Part shown: positions 8,400 through 15,740 of the stretch, in pieces | How the letters are laid out: every line of letters starts with the position of its first letter | How positions within the stretch are numbered: position 1 is the stretch's first letter | Source: an uncultured Eubacteriales bacterium | Lineage (GTDB): Bacteria; Bacillota; Clostridia; Oscillospirales; Acutalibacteraceae | Assembly: GCA_934718145.1 (NCBI GenBank) | Contig: CAKUZC010000011.1 | Coordinates: forward strand, 1-16,857 | Direction of reading: 5' to 3' | Length of the DNA stretch: 16,857 nt | Notes under the pieces: model-generated | Database searches by the model: none | Seen by the model: only the letters and a program-made list of their open reading frames with translations | Told to the model about the DNA's origin: nothing | Position numbers and translations under genes: made by a program

Positions 8400-10055
8400 T
8401 TGGACACACTATTTTCAGTGTTAATATATTGTATACAAATAACACTTCCGTTTTTAGGAATTTTAATTATATATTTTTGTTATAAATCTTTGTTTTGTGG
8501 GATTAGCAAAGAAAGACCTTTAGTATCTTTAACTAATCTCCTAACCGGAGAAAAAATTCCGATTACTTACTGGGAAAATTCTATAGGAAGGGACAGGCAT
8601 TGCGATATAGTTGTGGATAGTCCAACGGTTTCAAGAAGTCATGCTGTACTTTTTCGAAGAGAAGAAGGTTGGATAATAGCTGATACTAATTCAAAAACAG
8701 GTGTATTTTTAAATGGAAATCAAATTGAAGAAAAACGAAAAGTTTGCTTAAAAGATATCATAAATATTGGTGGAATTAATTTTGAATTTAATAATTCTGA
8801 TACATTAAGAAAAAATCAGCGTTATAGTTTATTAAAACAAAATAGAGTATGTTGTTCCTCGCATACAATATTATTTTTCGTAAGTTTATTTCAGTTTTTG
8901 TCGTTTCTGGAACTTTCTTTCAATTCAGGTAAATTTGATTTTCAACCAATGATTGTTTTTTTATTTTTATTTATAGGTTCATGGGTTTTTTTATTTATAA
9001 CAACATTTTTGTTTCAGAGAGTTAATTTTGAATTAGAAGCTTTAGGAATTTTATTCAACGGAATAGGAATTGTATCACTTTGCGGAGTTGACATTGATCA
9101 AGCTTACATACAACTTGTAGCATGTGGTATAGGAATGCTCTTGTTTGAATTTATAGTAATATTTTTAAAAAATCCTGATTTTTCCATGAAATGTCGGCCT
9201 TACGTAGCGATTTTGGCTATATGTCTTTTAGTTGTTAACCTTGTATTTGGAAGTATAAAAAACGGTTCTCAAAATTGGATTATTATAGGTCCTTTTTCAT
9301 TTCAACCATCGGAACTTGTAAAAGTTGCGTTTATATTTTTCGGAACTTCAACACTTCAGGGAATTCAAACTACTAAAAATTTAACAGGTTTTATACTGTT
9401 TTCTACGATATGTATGGGCGCTCTTTTTGCAATGGGAGATTTCGGTACAGCATGTATATTTTTTGTTACGTTTATTTTGATATCTTTTATGCGTTCCGGT
9501 AGTATACGAACAGTTTTTTTAACTTGCAGTGCTGCCATTTTGGGATTTTGTTTGATATTAAAATTTAAGCCGTACATAGTAACTCGTTTTTCTGCATGGC
9601 GTCACGTTTGGGAACATATCAACGATATAGGATATCAGCAAACCCGGGTTTTAACCTACTCTGCCAGTGGAGGATTGCTGGGTTTGGGATTGGGAAAAGG
9701 CTGTTTAAAATATGTTTTTGCTGCTCCAAGTGATTTAATATTTGGTATGATGTGTGAAGAATGGGGAATTATTTTATCCGTAGTAACTCTTATCGGTATT
9801 GCATTTTTGGGGATTTATTCACATAGTGTGTCATCGAGGAGCAGATCCACTTTTTACTCAATTTCTTCCTGCTGTGCGTCAGGTATGATATTGTTTCAAA
9901 TGATGATGAATGTCTTTGGAGTTGTTGACATTTTTCCGCTCACAGGTGTAACTCTTCCTTTTGTAAGTTTAGGAGGATCAAGTGTGATTGCCGTATGGGG
10001 ACTGTTAGCTTTTATAAAAGTTTCAGATGAAAGAACGTACGGTCTAAAGCGTTAG
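8400..10055 (+). CDS. FHA domain-SEDS (RodA/FtsW family) fusion, peptidoglycan glycosyltransferase
   Basis: A 551-residue fusion. A first membrane segment (about residues 8-29) is followed by a cytoplasmic forkhead-associated domain (about 42-131) with every core residue present: G63-R64, S78-R-S-H81, N97 and N105-G106. FHA domains bind phosphothreonine peptides. From about residue 150 to the end is a complete SEDS protein: NGSQNWIIIGPFSFQPSELVK, GDFGTACIF, the extracellular loop with SDLIFGMMCEEWG (D445 aligns with the catalytic aspartate of RodA) and LPFVSLGGSS near the C-terminus. SEDS proteins polymerise lipid II into glycan strands with a cognate class B PBP, here the next gene. Translation starts at TTG, with AGGGTGA (8385-8391) eight bases upstream. 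The fusion suggests control by a Ser/Thr kinase, which is not in this window. Confidence 0.92.
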   Translation: MDTLFSVLIYCIQITLPFLGILIIYFCYKSLFCGISKERPLVSLTNLLTGEKIPITYWENSIGRDRHCDIVVDSPTVSRSHAVLFRREEGWIIADTNSKTGVFLNGNQIEEKRKVCLKDIINIGGINFEFNNSDTLRKNQRYSLLKQNRVCCSSHTILFFVSLFQFLSFLELSFNSGKFDFQPMIVFLFLFIGSWVFLFITTFLFQRVNFELEALGILFNGIGIVSLCGVDIDQAYIQLVACGIGMLLFEFIVIFLKNPDFSMKCRPYVAILAICLLVVNLVFGSIKNGSQNWIIIGPFSFQPSELVKVAFIFFGTSTLQGIQTTKNLTGFILFSTICMGALFAMGDFGTACIFFVTFILISFMRSGSIRTVFLTCSAAILGFCLILKFKPYIVTRFSAWRHVWEHINDIGYQQTRVLTYSASGGLLGLGLGKGCLKYVFAAPSDLIFGMMCEEWGIILSVVTLIGIAFLGIYSHSVSSRSRSTFYSISSCCASGMILFQMMMNVFGVVDIFPLTGVTLPFVSLGGSSVIAVWGLLAFIKVSDERTYGLKR

Positions 10056-10080
10056 AAAAAACTAACACAGGTGGTAAATT

Positions 10081-11475
10081 ATGAAAAATACAAAAGCACG
10101 TTCAGTAATACTTTATTTCCTTATACTTACTTTTTTTTCAGGCGTTGGTTTTTTTATTTACGATTTTATAAATAAAGCTGAAAAATGGGCATTTTGCCCT
10201 ATTAATCGACATCTTTCGGAAGGTTCGGTGTCTGAGGGAAAAATAGTTGATGCAAATGGTATTGTTTTAGCTCAAACTGTAAACGGAAAAAGAACGTACA
10301 ATGAAGATGAAGGAATAAGAAGATCTATGCTTCATATTGTTGGGGATGGTTCAGTGTTTATACCCACGTCTGTACAAAGCCGATATAGCACACAGCTTTT
10401 CGGTTATAATATTGTTACAGGATTTGGAGCTTCTAAGATATTAAATACAAGTAAAAATATAAAACTTACTCTTGACAGTACTATATGTAGTGAAGTTTCT
10501 AAAAGTTTTAAAGATAAAAAAGGGGCAGCCGTAGCTTACAATTATCTTACAGGAGAAATTTTATGTATGGTAAGTTTACCGACGTATGACATCAATAACA
10601 GACCCAATTTATCAAAAAACGATGAGAAATATAACGGTGTCTATCTTAATCGTGTTTTATCTTCTTGTTATACTCCGGGATCAATATTTAAAATTTTTAC
10701 AACTATTGCCGGAATGGACTGCATCAAAGACATAGAAAATAGAAAGTTTCTATGTAAAAAAGTAAAGATAATTGATGGAGAAAAAGTAAGTTGTATGCAA
10801 AGCCATGGTAACTTAACGCTTAAACAAGGGTTTTCGAAATCTTGTGATATTGTCTTCAGTGATATCGGAATAGAGCTTGGTAAGGAAAAAATGGGAGAAA
10901 AACTAGAAGAGTTTGGATTTAATCAACCACAGTATTTTGAAGATTTTGAGATTGCACACAGTGAGTATAATGTTTCAAAAGCTTCCAAAGCTGATTTAGG
11001 ATGGTCTGCCATAGGGCAGTACACAGACAAAGTAAATCCTCTACATATGATGAGAGTTATGGGTGCTATTGCAAATAAAGGAGTCCCTGTTGAACCGTTT
11101 TTGGTAAAATCTATTTCATCGTCACCAGATTTTGATTCTTCTACTCTTTCAAAAAAGTTAGGAAAAAGAATGATAAATCCATCCACGTCCGATAAAATTA
11201 AAGAAATAATGCGTTACACAATGAAAAATCAATACAGAGATTCGCTTTTTTCGGGGATTTGCATGTGTGCTAAGACCGGAACTGCAGAAGTTGGAGAAGG
11301 AAAACTTCCACACGGATGGATGGTAGGATTTTCCTATGATGAAAAGTTTCCAGTTGCATTTGCAGTTGTAGTAGAAAATGGCGATTTTGGAATTAAATCT
11401 GCAGGTCCGATAGCTGCGGTCATGATAAAAAATTTGTATTCAAAATTTACAACTAACAAATTAAAATTTGCTTGA
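10081..11475 (+). CDS. Class B penicillin-binding protein, PbpA-like transpeptidase
   Basis: A 464-residue bitopic protein with one N-terminal membrane anchor (about residues 9-28) and an extracytoplasmic D,D-transpeptidase domain that cross-links peptidoglycan. The three active-site motifs are all present: S201-I-F-K204 (nucleophile serine in YTPGSIFK), S254-C-D256 (the SxN position reads SxD) and K398-T-G-T401. Upstream, GKIVDANGIVLAQT is the short N-terminal dimerisation-type segment seen in PbpA-like proteins; the length resembles actinobacterial PbpA rather than the 600-plus residues of classic PBP2. AGGTGG (10069-10074) precedes the ATG. It lies 25 nt after the FHA-SEDS gene and is its expected enzymatic partner. 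The SxD variant also occurs in some PBP2-type enzymes, so it should still be active. Confidence 0.92.
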   Translation: MKNTKARSVILYFLILTFFSGVGFFIYDFINKAEKWAFCPINRHLSEGSVSEGKIVDANGIVLAQTVNGKRTYNEDEGIRRSMLHIVGDGSVFIPTSVQSRYSTQLFGYNIVTGFGASKILNTSKNIKLTLDSTICSEVSKSFKDKKGAAVAYNYLTGEILCMVSLPTYDINNRPNLSKNDEKYNGVYLNRVLSSCYTPGSIFKIFTTIAGMDCIKDIENRKFLCKKVKIIDGEKVSCMQSHGNLTLKQGFSKSCDIVFSDIGIELGKEKMGEKLEEFGFNQPQYFEDFEIAHSEYNVSKASKADLGWSAIGQYTDKVNPLHMMRVMGAIANKGVPVEPFLVKSISSSPDFDSSTLSKKLGKRMINPSTSDKIKEIMRYTMKNQYRDSLFSGICMCAKTGTAEVGEGKLPHGWMVGFSYDEKFPVAFAVVVENGDFGIKSAGPIAAVMIKNLYSKFTTNKLKFA

Positions 11476-11500
11476 CTATTTTATTCGTTTGATATAGCAT
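11472..11500 (+). promoter_or_regulatory. Candidate sigma-A promoter of the ABC exporter operon
   Basis: TTGACT (5 of 6 to consensus) at 11472-11477 and TAGCAT (4 of 6) at 11495-11500 are separated by 17 bp. The -35 overlaps the stop codon of the PBP gene. GATAT-agc-ATATC (11491-11503), a small inverted repeat, covers the -10 and might be an operator. No terminator is visible between the PBP and this point, so read-through from the upstream operon is also possible. Confidence 0.5.
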
Positions 11501-11536
11501 ATCATTGTGAAAATAAAAGTAAAAGGGTGATAATCG

Positions 11537-12451
11537 GTGAGTGAATGTGTATTAAAAACAAGTGAATTGACTAAGACTTATGCTCGTAAAAATGCTGTTG
11601 ACCACATAAATTTGGAAATTCATAAGGGAGATATTTACGGGTTTATAGGTAAAAACGGTGCCGGAAAAACGACTACTATAAAAATGATAGTCGGATTGAA
11701 TAATCCTACATCAGGTAGTATAGAACTTTTTGGAAGCGATAATTTACAAGAGGGAAGACATAAAATAGGTACAGTTATAGAAAATCCTGCTCTTTATCCT
11801 TATTTGAGTGCGCGTCAAAATATAGAAGCGCAGCGCATAATGAAGGGCGTAAAAGATAAGAGTATTACTGATGATTTACTTGATATAGTTGGGTTGAAAG
11901 ACGCAGGAAACAAAAAAGCTAAGAACTTTTCACTTGGAATGAAACAGAGATTAGCCATAGCTCTTGCACTTGTAGGTGATCCGGAGTTTTTATTACTAGA
12001 CGAGCCTATTAACGGTCTTGATCCGACAGGTATAAGAGATATAAGAGAATTGATTTTAAAACTCAATCGTGAAGCCGGTATAACTATACTTATTTCGAGC
12101 CATATACTTGGTGAACTTGCGAAGATAGCAACTTCGTACGGTGTAATTAACAATGGTGTTTTGGTTGATCAATTTACAGCTGAGGAACTCAAGCAAAAAG
12201 TGAGACCATGTTTAAAAATCACTGTTAATGATCCGGAAAGAGCAATTGCTATTCTTAAAGATTGTTTGGACATTTCTGATATAGAGTTGGAAAATAATTC
12301 TATAAAAGTTTACGAAATGCTGGATAAATCTGTAGAAATAAATTCTGCTTTGGAATCCAATGATATAATAGTTCAATTTTTCAGTAAGGAAGATGGGGAC
12401 TATGAAAATTACTTTATTAAGCTTATGGAAGGGGGAGCTAAAAATGACTAA
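11537..12451 (+). CDS. ABC transporter ATP-binding protein (BcrA/CcmA-type exporter subfamily)
   Basis: A 304-residue cytoplasmic ATPase. Walker A is GKNGAGKTT (residues 38-46), the signature is SLGMKQR starting at residue 132, Walker B ends in LLLDEP with D155 and E156, and the switch histidine lies in SSHILGEL. The pattern TVIENPALYPYLSARQNI and the extra C-terminal domain of about 85 residues are typical of ATPases that drive ABC-2 permeases, including bacitracin and lantibiotic self-protection pumps. Substrate is unknown; no bacteriocin gene or two-component system is in the window. GTG start with AGGGTGA (11524-11530) six bases upstream. Overlaps the permease start by 8 nt. Confidence 0.92.
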   Translation: MSECVLKTSELTKTYARKNAVDHINLEIHKGDIYGFIGKNGAGKTTTIKMIVGLNNPTSGSIELFGSDNLQEGRHKIGTVIENPALYPYLSARQNIEAQRIMKGVKDKSITDDLLDIVGLKDAGNKKAKNFSLGMKQRLAIALALVGDPEFLLLDEPINGLDPTGIRDIRELILKLNREAGITILISSHILGELAKIATSYGVINNGVLVDQFTAEELKQKVRPCLKITVNDPERAIAILKDCLDISDIELENNSIKVYEMLDKSVEINSALESNDIIVQFFSKEDGDYENYFIKLMEGGAKND

Positions 12452-13223
12452 TTTAATAAGATCTGATTTTTACAAACTATTTCGTACGAAAGCATTCTAT
12501 TTTTGTGGAATTATTGCTGCACTTCTTTCTTCATTGGGAGTAGTTTTACTTAATTCCGCAATTAATTCTGAATTGGGAATAAGTGCCTCACTTTTGGGTT
12601 ATGACGGTGTTTATGCTCTTATTACCGGTACCGGACAGGCTACATTATTCGTAACTATTATGATATCGATGTTTGTACCTAATGAATTTTCATTTGGAAC
12701 TATAAAAAATATTGTTTCTAAAGGTGTAAGCAGGTTAAATATTTATTTATCTAAAGTTGTCATGAGTGTGTTTATTTCTGTTGCTTATGTTTTGTTCTGT
12801 GCCATAGTTTCATTTGCAATCGGAAGCTTTATGTGGGGAACCGGAGAGCTTACACGTGAAGTTTACTTGAATATTTTTAAAATGCTGGGTCTGTTTTTAG
12901 TAGCAGAAATAGCTGTCCAATCGATATTTGTTATGGTAGGGTTCATCATAAGACAAACAGGCGGAACAGTTGCTGTTAATTTAGCAATAATAATAGCTGT
13001 ACCTGTTGTAATTATACCTGCTTTAAATTTTGGAGTGCAGTCGTTACTTAAGGTAGAAGATTTTGATTCTTCAAACTATTGGCCTTTTACTTATCTTTCC
13101 AGATACTTATCTCTTGACGTAATTCAAGAAGATATCACAGTCGGTTTGATAGTATGCGTGGTTTGCGTAATATTGTCTACTGCTTTGGGAGTATTTTCGT
13201 TGTACAAAAGAGACGTAAAATAG
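12444..13223 (+). CDS. ABC-2 type transporter permease
   Basis: A 259-residue membrane protein with six clear hydrophobic segments and an N-terminal cytoplasmic leader, MTNLIRSDFYKLFRTKAFY, characteristic of BcrB/ABC-2 permeases. It pairs with the ATPase encoded immediately upstream to form a two-gene exporter, probably of a peptide, antibiotic or lipid-linked molecule. The frame is open further upstream, but GGGGGAG at 12431-12437 lies six bases before the ATG at 12444, and this start gives the family leader with an 8 nt overlap with the ATPase gene. A terminator follows about 20 nt downstream, closing the operon. Confidence 0.9.
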   Translation: MTNLIRSDFYKLFRTKAFYFCGIIAALLSSLGVVLLNSAINSELGISASLLGYDGVYALITGTGQATLFVTIMISMFVPNEFSFGTIKNIVSKGVSRLNIYLSKVVMSVFISVAYVLFCAIVSFAIGSFMWGTGELTREVYLNIFKMLGLFLVAEIAVQSIFVMVGFIIRQTGGTVAVNLAIIIAVPVVIIPALNFGVQSLLKVEDFDSSNYWPFTYLSRYLSLDVIQEDITVGLIVCVVCVILSTALGVFSLYKRDVK

Positions 13224-13245
13224 ATTTGTTTTATATTTGATATTT

Positions 13246-13284
13246 AAGGCGCTGCTTTTTTACAAAGGGCGCTTTTTGTTTTGA
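13246..13284 (+). terminator. Rho-independent terminator after the ABC exporter
   Basis: AAGGCGCT (13246-13253) pairs with GGCGCTTT (13268-13275), two of the pairs being G-U. The stem extends inward through CTTT/AAAG past one bulged G, with a short loop. A T-rich tail (13273-13282) follows directly. It ends the two-gene ABC transcript before the symporter promoter. Confidence 0.7.
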
Positions 13285-13330
13285 TAAAATTTTATTTCAT
13301 ATTATAAATACGTTTATAGTCATGTTTTTA

Positions 13331-13359
13331 TTGATTTGAATTTTTGGAAATGATAAAAT
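13331..13359 (+). promoter_or_regulatory. Candidate promoter of the AGCS symporter gene
   Basis: TTGATT (4 of 6) at 13331-13336 and TAAAAT (5 of 6) at 13354-13359 with 17 bp between them. The inferred start near 13366 would give a short leader of about 27 nt, ending in GGAGG at 13381-13385. There is no room for a riboswitch. Confidence 0.55.
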
Positions 13360-13392
13360 CAATTAGTAAAAATATTAGATGGAGGTATTAAT

Positions 13393-14793
13393 TTGGAAAA
13401 CGTAAACATGGTCTTGGAATGGTTAAGTGATAAAATTTACGTTTATGTTGTTTTGGGTATGCTGGTTGCATGTGGAATTTATTTTACAATTAAAATTAAA
13501 TTTTCACAGATTAGCTTATTTCCGGAATCAATAAAGTACTTAAACGAAAAATCCCACAAGGGAAAAATATCATCTTTTCAGGCACTTATGACTTGTACCG
13601 CTTCTAAAGTAGGAACAGCTAACATTGCAGGTGTAGCAACAGCTGTAGTTGTCGGTGGACCGGGAGCAATTTTTTGGATGTGGCTTATGGCGGTAATAGG
13701 TTCCGCTTCATCAATTGTAGAGGCGACATTGGCGCAGATGTATAAAGTAAAAAGCAAGGAAAATGATTTATTTGTTGGAGGACCTGCTTATTACATAAAA
13801 AATGCCTTGGGTATGAAACGATTGGGTATAACATTTTCGATGTTATTTGTATTTTGTTACATGTTTGCATTTAGTGCACTGCAATCTAATAATATGTCAA
13901 CTGCTTTTGAAAATTTTATTCCTTCGTATAGAAATACTGTTTGGCCTTGGGTGATAGGAATTATTTTTACTTCACTAATTGCAGTTGTAGTATTTGGCGG
14001 AATGTACAGAATTAGTTTTGTCTCATCATACTTAGTACCTGCGATGGCTAGTATTTACCTTTTAATGGGTTTTTACATATTTATCACTAATTTGGGACGT
14101 ATACCGGAAGTATTTTCTTTAATTTTTAGAGATGCATTTGATTTCAAGTCAATAACGGGTGGATTTGCAGGAAGTGTTATATTGTTAGGTATTAAAAGAG
14201 GTTTGCTATCCAACGAAGCCGGAATGGGAAGTGCTCCTAACTCTGCGGCAACTGCTGATACATCTCACCCCGCAAAACAAGGAGTAATGCAAATTTTATC
14301 TGTAGGAATAGATACTTTTCTTATTTGCACAACTTCCGCATTTATAATATTACTTTCTAAAGTGGATTTAAGTCCAGACATGCAAGGGATTCCCTTAATG
14401 CAAAAAGCAGTCAGTTCTCAAGTAGGAGTTTGGGGAGAATATTTTATAGCAATTTCAGTTGTATGTTTTGCATTTTCTGCAATCATAGGAAATTTTGGAA
14501 TTTCCGAACCGAATATTTTGTTTGTAAAGGAAGATAAAAAATTTGTTAAAATAGTTAGGACAGTATGTCTGATAGCAGTTGCGGGGGGCTGTGTACTGAG
14601 CCCAAAGTTAGTTTGGAATTTAGCAGATATAGCAATGGCTCTTTTGGCTATTGTCAATTTGATTTCAATAACTATGTTAACTAATAAATTTATGATATGT
14701 TTCAAAGATTATTTAAGACAGAAAAATTCAAAAAAGGAAATAGTATTTAAAGCTACGGACTGTGGTATAGAAGATACTACTTTATGGAAATAG
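13393..14793 (+). CDS. Sodium:alanine/glycine symporter, AGCS family
   Basis: A 466-residue membrane protein of the alanine or glycine:cation symporter family, which imports small amino acids with Na+ (or H+). Visible family features are SSFQALMTCTASKVGTANIAGVATA with the following GGPGAIFWMWL, GGPAYYIK, and the signature GLLSNEAGMGSAPNSAATADTSHP in the second half. About 10-11 membrane segments fit the family. Translation starts at TTG, with GGAGG (13381-13385) seven bases upstream; the nearest in-frame ATG is five codons later and poorly spaced from it. The gene has its own promoter and terminator, so it is monocistronic. Whether it prefers alanine or glycine cannot be told from the sequence; a supply role for wall D-alanine is speculative. 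Confidence 0.93.
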   Translation: MENVNMVLEWLSDKIYVYVVLGMLVACGIYFTIKIKFSQISLFPESIKYLNEKSHKGKISSFQALMTCTASKVGTANIAGVATAVVVGGPGAIFWMWLMAVIGSASSIVEATLAQMYKVKSKENDLFVGGPAYYIKNALGMKRLGITFSMLFVFCYMFAFSALQSNNMSTAFENFIPSYRNTVWPWVIGIIFTSLIAVVVFGGMYRISFVSSYLVPAMASIYLLMGFYIFITNLGRIPEVFSLIFRDAFDFKSITGGFAGSVILLGIKRGLLSNEAGMGSAPNSAATADTSHPAKQGVMQILSVGIDTFLICTTSAFIILLSKVDLSPDMQGIPLMQKAVSSQVGVWGEYFIAISVVCFAFSAIIGNFGISEPNILFVKEDKKFVKIVRTVCLIAVAGGCVLSPKLVWNLADIAMALLAIVNLISITMLTNKFMICFKDYLRQKNSKKEIVFKATDCGIEDTTLWK

Positions 14794-14836
14794 AATTTTT
14801 TGTTTGAAAATTTTATAATTGTAGAGGTTTTTATAA

Positions 14837-14879
14837 AGTGAAGTTTGCGCAGATTTGTGTGGACTTCACTATTTTATTT
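14837..14879 (+). terminator. Rho-independent terminator after the AGCS symporter gene
   Basis: AGTGAAGT (14837-14844) and ACTTCACT (14863-14870) are perfect complements. The stem extends inward with G-U-rich pairing to about 14 bp around an AGATTT loop. ATTTTATTT follows immediately as the U-tract. It isolates the symporter from the promoter region downstream. Confidence 0.75.
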
Positions 14880-15019
14880 GTTAAATTTTTAGGTACGTGA
14901 AGTTGAAACTATTTATATTAATCCTTTAAATTCAATATACAATTCACACAATTTATCATAAAAATCGAATTATAATATGTAAATTAAGTATTATTTAGTT
15001 ATATTTAAACAAAATTTAA

Positions 15020-15052
15020 TTGACAATATATATATATATATATATATATAAT
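15020..15052 (+). promoter_or_regulatory. Promoter with a (TA)n spacer, upstream of the unknown 156-residue gene
   Basis: A perfect TTGACA (15020-15025) and a perfect TATAAT (15047-15052) are present, but 21 bp apart instead of 17. Almost the whole spacer is alternating TA. Loss of two TA units would give the ideal 17 bp; at the present length a weaker -10 hexamer, TATATA (15043-15048), lies at 17 bp. Transcription would start near 15059 and yield a leader of about 44 nt to the ATG at 15103. Promoter strength is thus predicted to depend on the repeat number. Confidence 0.65.
15027..15050. repeat. (TA)12 dinucleotide microsatellite
   Basis: Twelve uninterrupted TA units lie between a consensus -35 and a consensus -10. 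No other dinucleotide tract of this length was noticed in the window, although the whole region is AT-rich. Such tracts change length by slipped-strand mispairing during replication. Confidence 0.95.
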
Positions 15053-15056
15053 GTAT

Positions 15057-15074
15057 TTGTGCTTCGAAACACAA
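15057..15074. promoter_or_regulatory. Imperfect 18-bp palindrome at the predicted transcription start (candidate operator or leader hairpin)
   Basis: TTGTG, C, TTCGAA, A, CACAA: symmetric at 16 of 18 positions, the only mismatch being the C/A pair flanking the central TTCGAA. It begins four bases after the -10 and spans the expected +1, a classic place for a repressor to block transcription. It could instead fold as a 5' leader hairpin. No regulator gene is adjacent. Confidence 0.45.
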
Positions 15075-15102
15075 CTAAAATTTAAGAACAGGAGTGATTA
15101 TT

Positions 15103-15573
15103 ATGCCAGGGAAAAAATTAACTGTAAAAGCAACTGACAATGAAAAAGCAGCCTATATTGCTATAATTAAAGAAATGAAAAAAGCGTTTTCTTACTCTAG
15201 TCAAAAGCAATGTGCTACAGAGATGAATACGGGAAAAAAGGCAAATGCAGACAGATTTAAAATTTATAGTAGTTTTTATTTAGAAAGAGTTAATTTGGTT
15301 GATGATCTCGTTAACGAAACATATAAAGGAGAGGAATACGCTGAACTAAGAGCGTGGTGGCAAGGAATTAAAGCAGAACTCAACGAATATTCTAAAGATA
15401 CTTATATGAAAGAAGTTTATAAGAGCTATGAAAGCGTAATAAACAATATAAAGGGATTAAAAATAAAACTTAAGTACAAAGATCAAAAAAAGGTAACTGA
15501 ATTTGGGAATAGATTTTATGAATGGACTGCTAATACCGGCGGTGTAGTTGCTGAATCCCTCCGTGGAAATTGA
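15103..15573 (+). CDS. Unrecognised 156-residue Lys/Tyr-rich soluble protein
   Basis: I do not recognise a family. The protein is basic and rich in lysine (about 23) and tyrosine (about 12). It has no signal peptide, membrane segment, cysteine pair or nucleotide-binding motif; the only cysteine is in QKQCATEM. The middle (roughly residues 50-125) looks almost wholly helical, with alternating charged and aromatic residues including a WW pair in ELRAWWQGIK. The end, TANTGGVVAESLRGN, looks flexible. AGGAG (15090-15094) sits eight bases before the ATG at 15103; a GTG at 15094 overlaps that site and is rejected. The gene stands alone between two terminators and is driven by the (TA)n promoter. Coding is supported by the ribosome binding site, promoter, terminator and ordinary composition. 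Function is unknown; a nucleic-acid-binding or host-interaction role is only a guess. Confidence 0.8.
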   Translation: MPGKKLTVKATDNEKAAYIAIIKEMKKAFSYSSQKQCATEMNTGKKANADRFKIYSSFYLERVNLVDDLVNETYKGEEYAELRAWWQGIKAELNEYSKDTYMKEVYKSYESVINNIKGLKIKLKYKDQKKVTEFGNRFYEWTANTGGVVAESLRGN

Positions 15574-15603
15574 TCATAATAAAAATTTTAATGAATAATA
15601 AAT

Positions 15604-15635
15604 ATCCATCCTTTTACGAGGTGGATTATTTTTTT
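15604..15635 (+). terminator. Rho-independent terminator after the unknown gene
   Basis: ATCCATC (15604-15610) pairs with GGTGGAT (15620-15626) with one G-U pair around a 9-nt loop, followed at once by TATTTTTTT. It lies about 30 nt beyond the stop codon, confirming a single-gene transcript. Confidence 0.75.
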
Positions 15636-15740
15636 CAAAAAATCAGATAATAAATTCTAGATACATTAATACACTTAAATTTATAGCACTTATTTACATA
15701 AAAAAAATATTTAGGAGCTGTATATATACATCCAGAATTA

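Noticed and set aside
10131..10138. T8 run early in the PBP gene as a slippage switch
   Set aside because: Runs of 7-8 A or T are frequent throughout this AT-rich window, including in conserved genes, so it does not stand out.
13285..13392. Glycine riboswitch upstream of the amino-acid symporter
   Set aside because: The leader predicted from the promoter is only about 27 nt and shows no conserved aptamer structure.
14418..14705. Antisense open frame of 95 codons opposite the symporter
   Set aside because: It lies wholly inside the conserved AGCS gene with no supporting signals.
14897..14904. GTGAAGTT repeated from the symporter terminator stem, as a possible competing structure
   Set aside because: An 8-nt match in AT-rich DNA is weak and it has no partner arm nearby.
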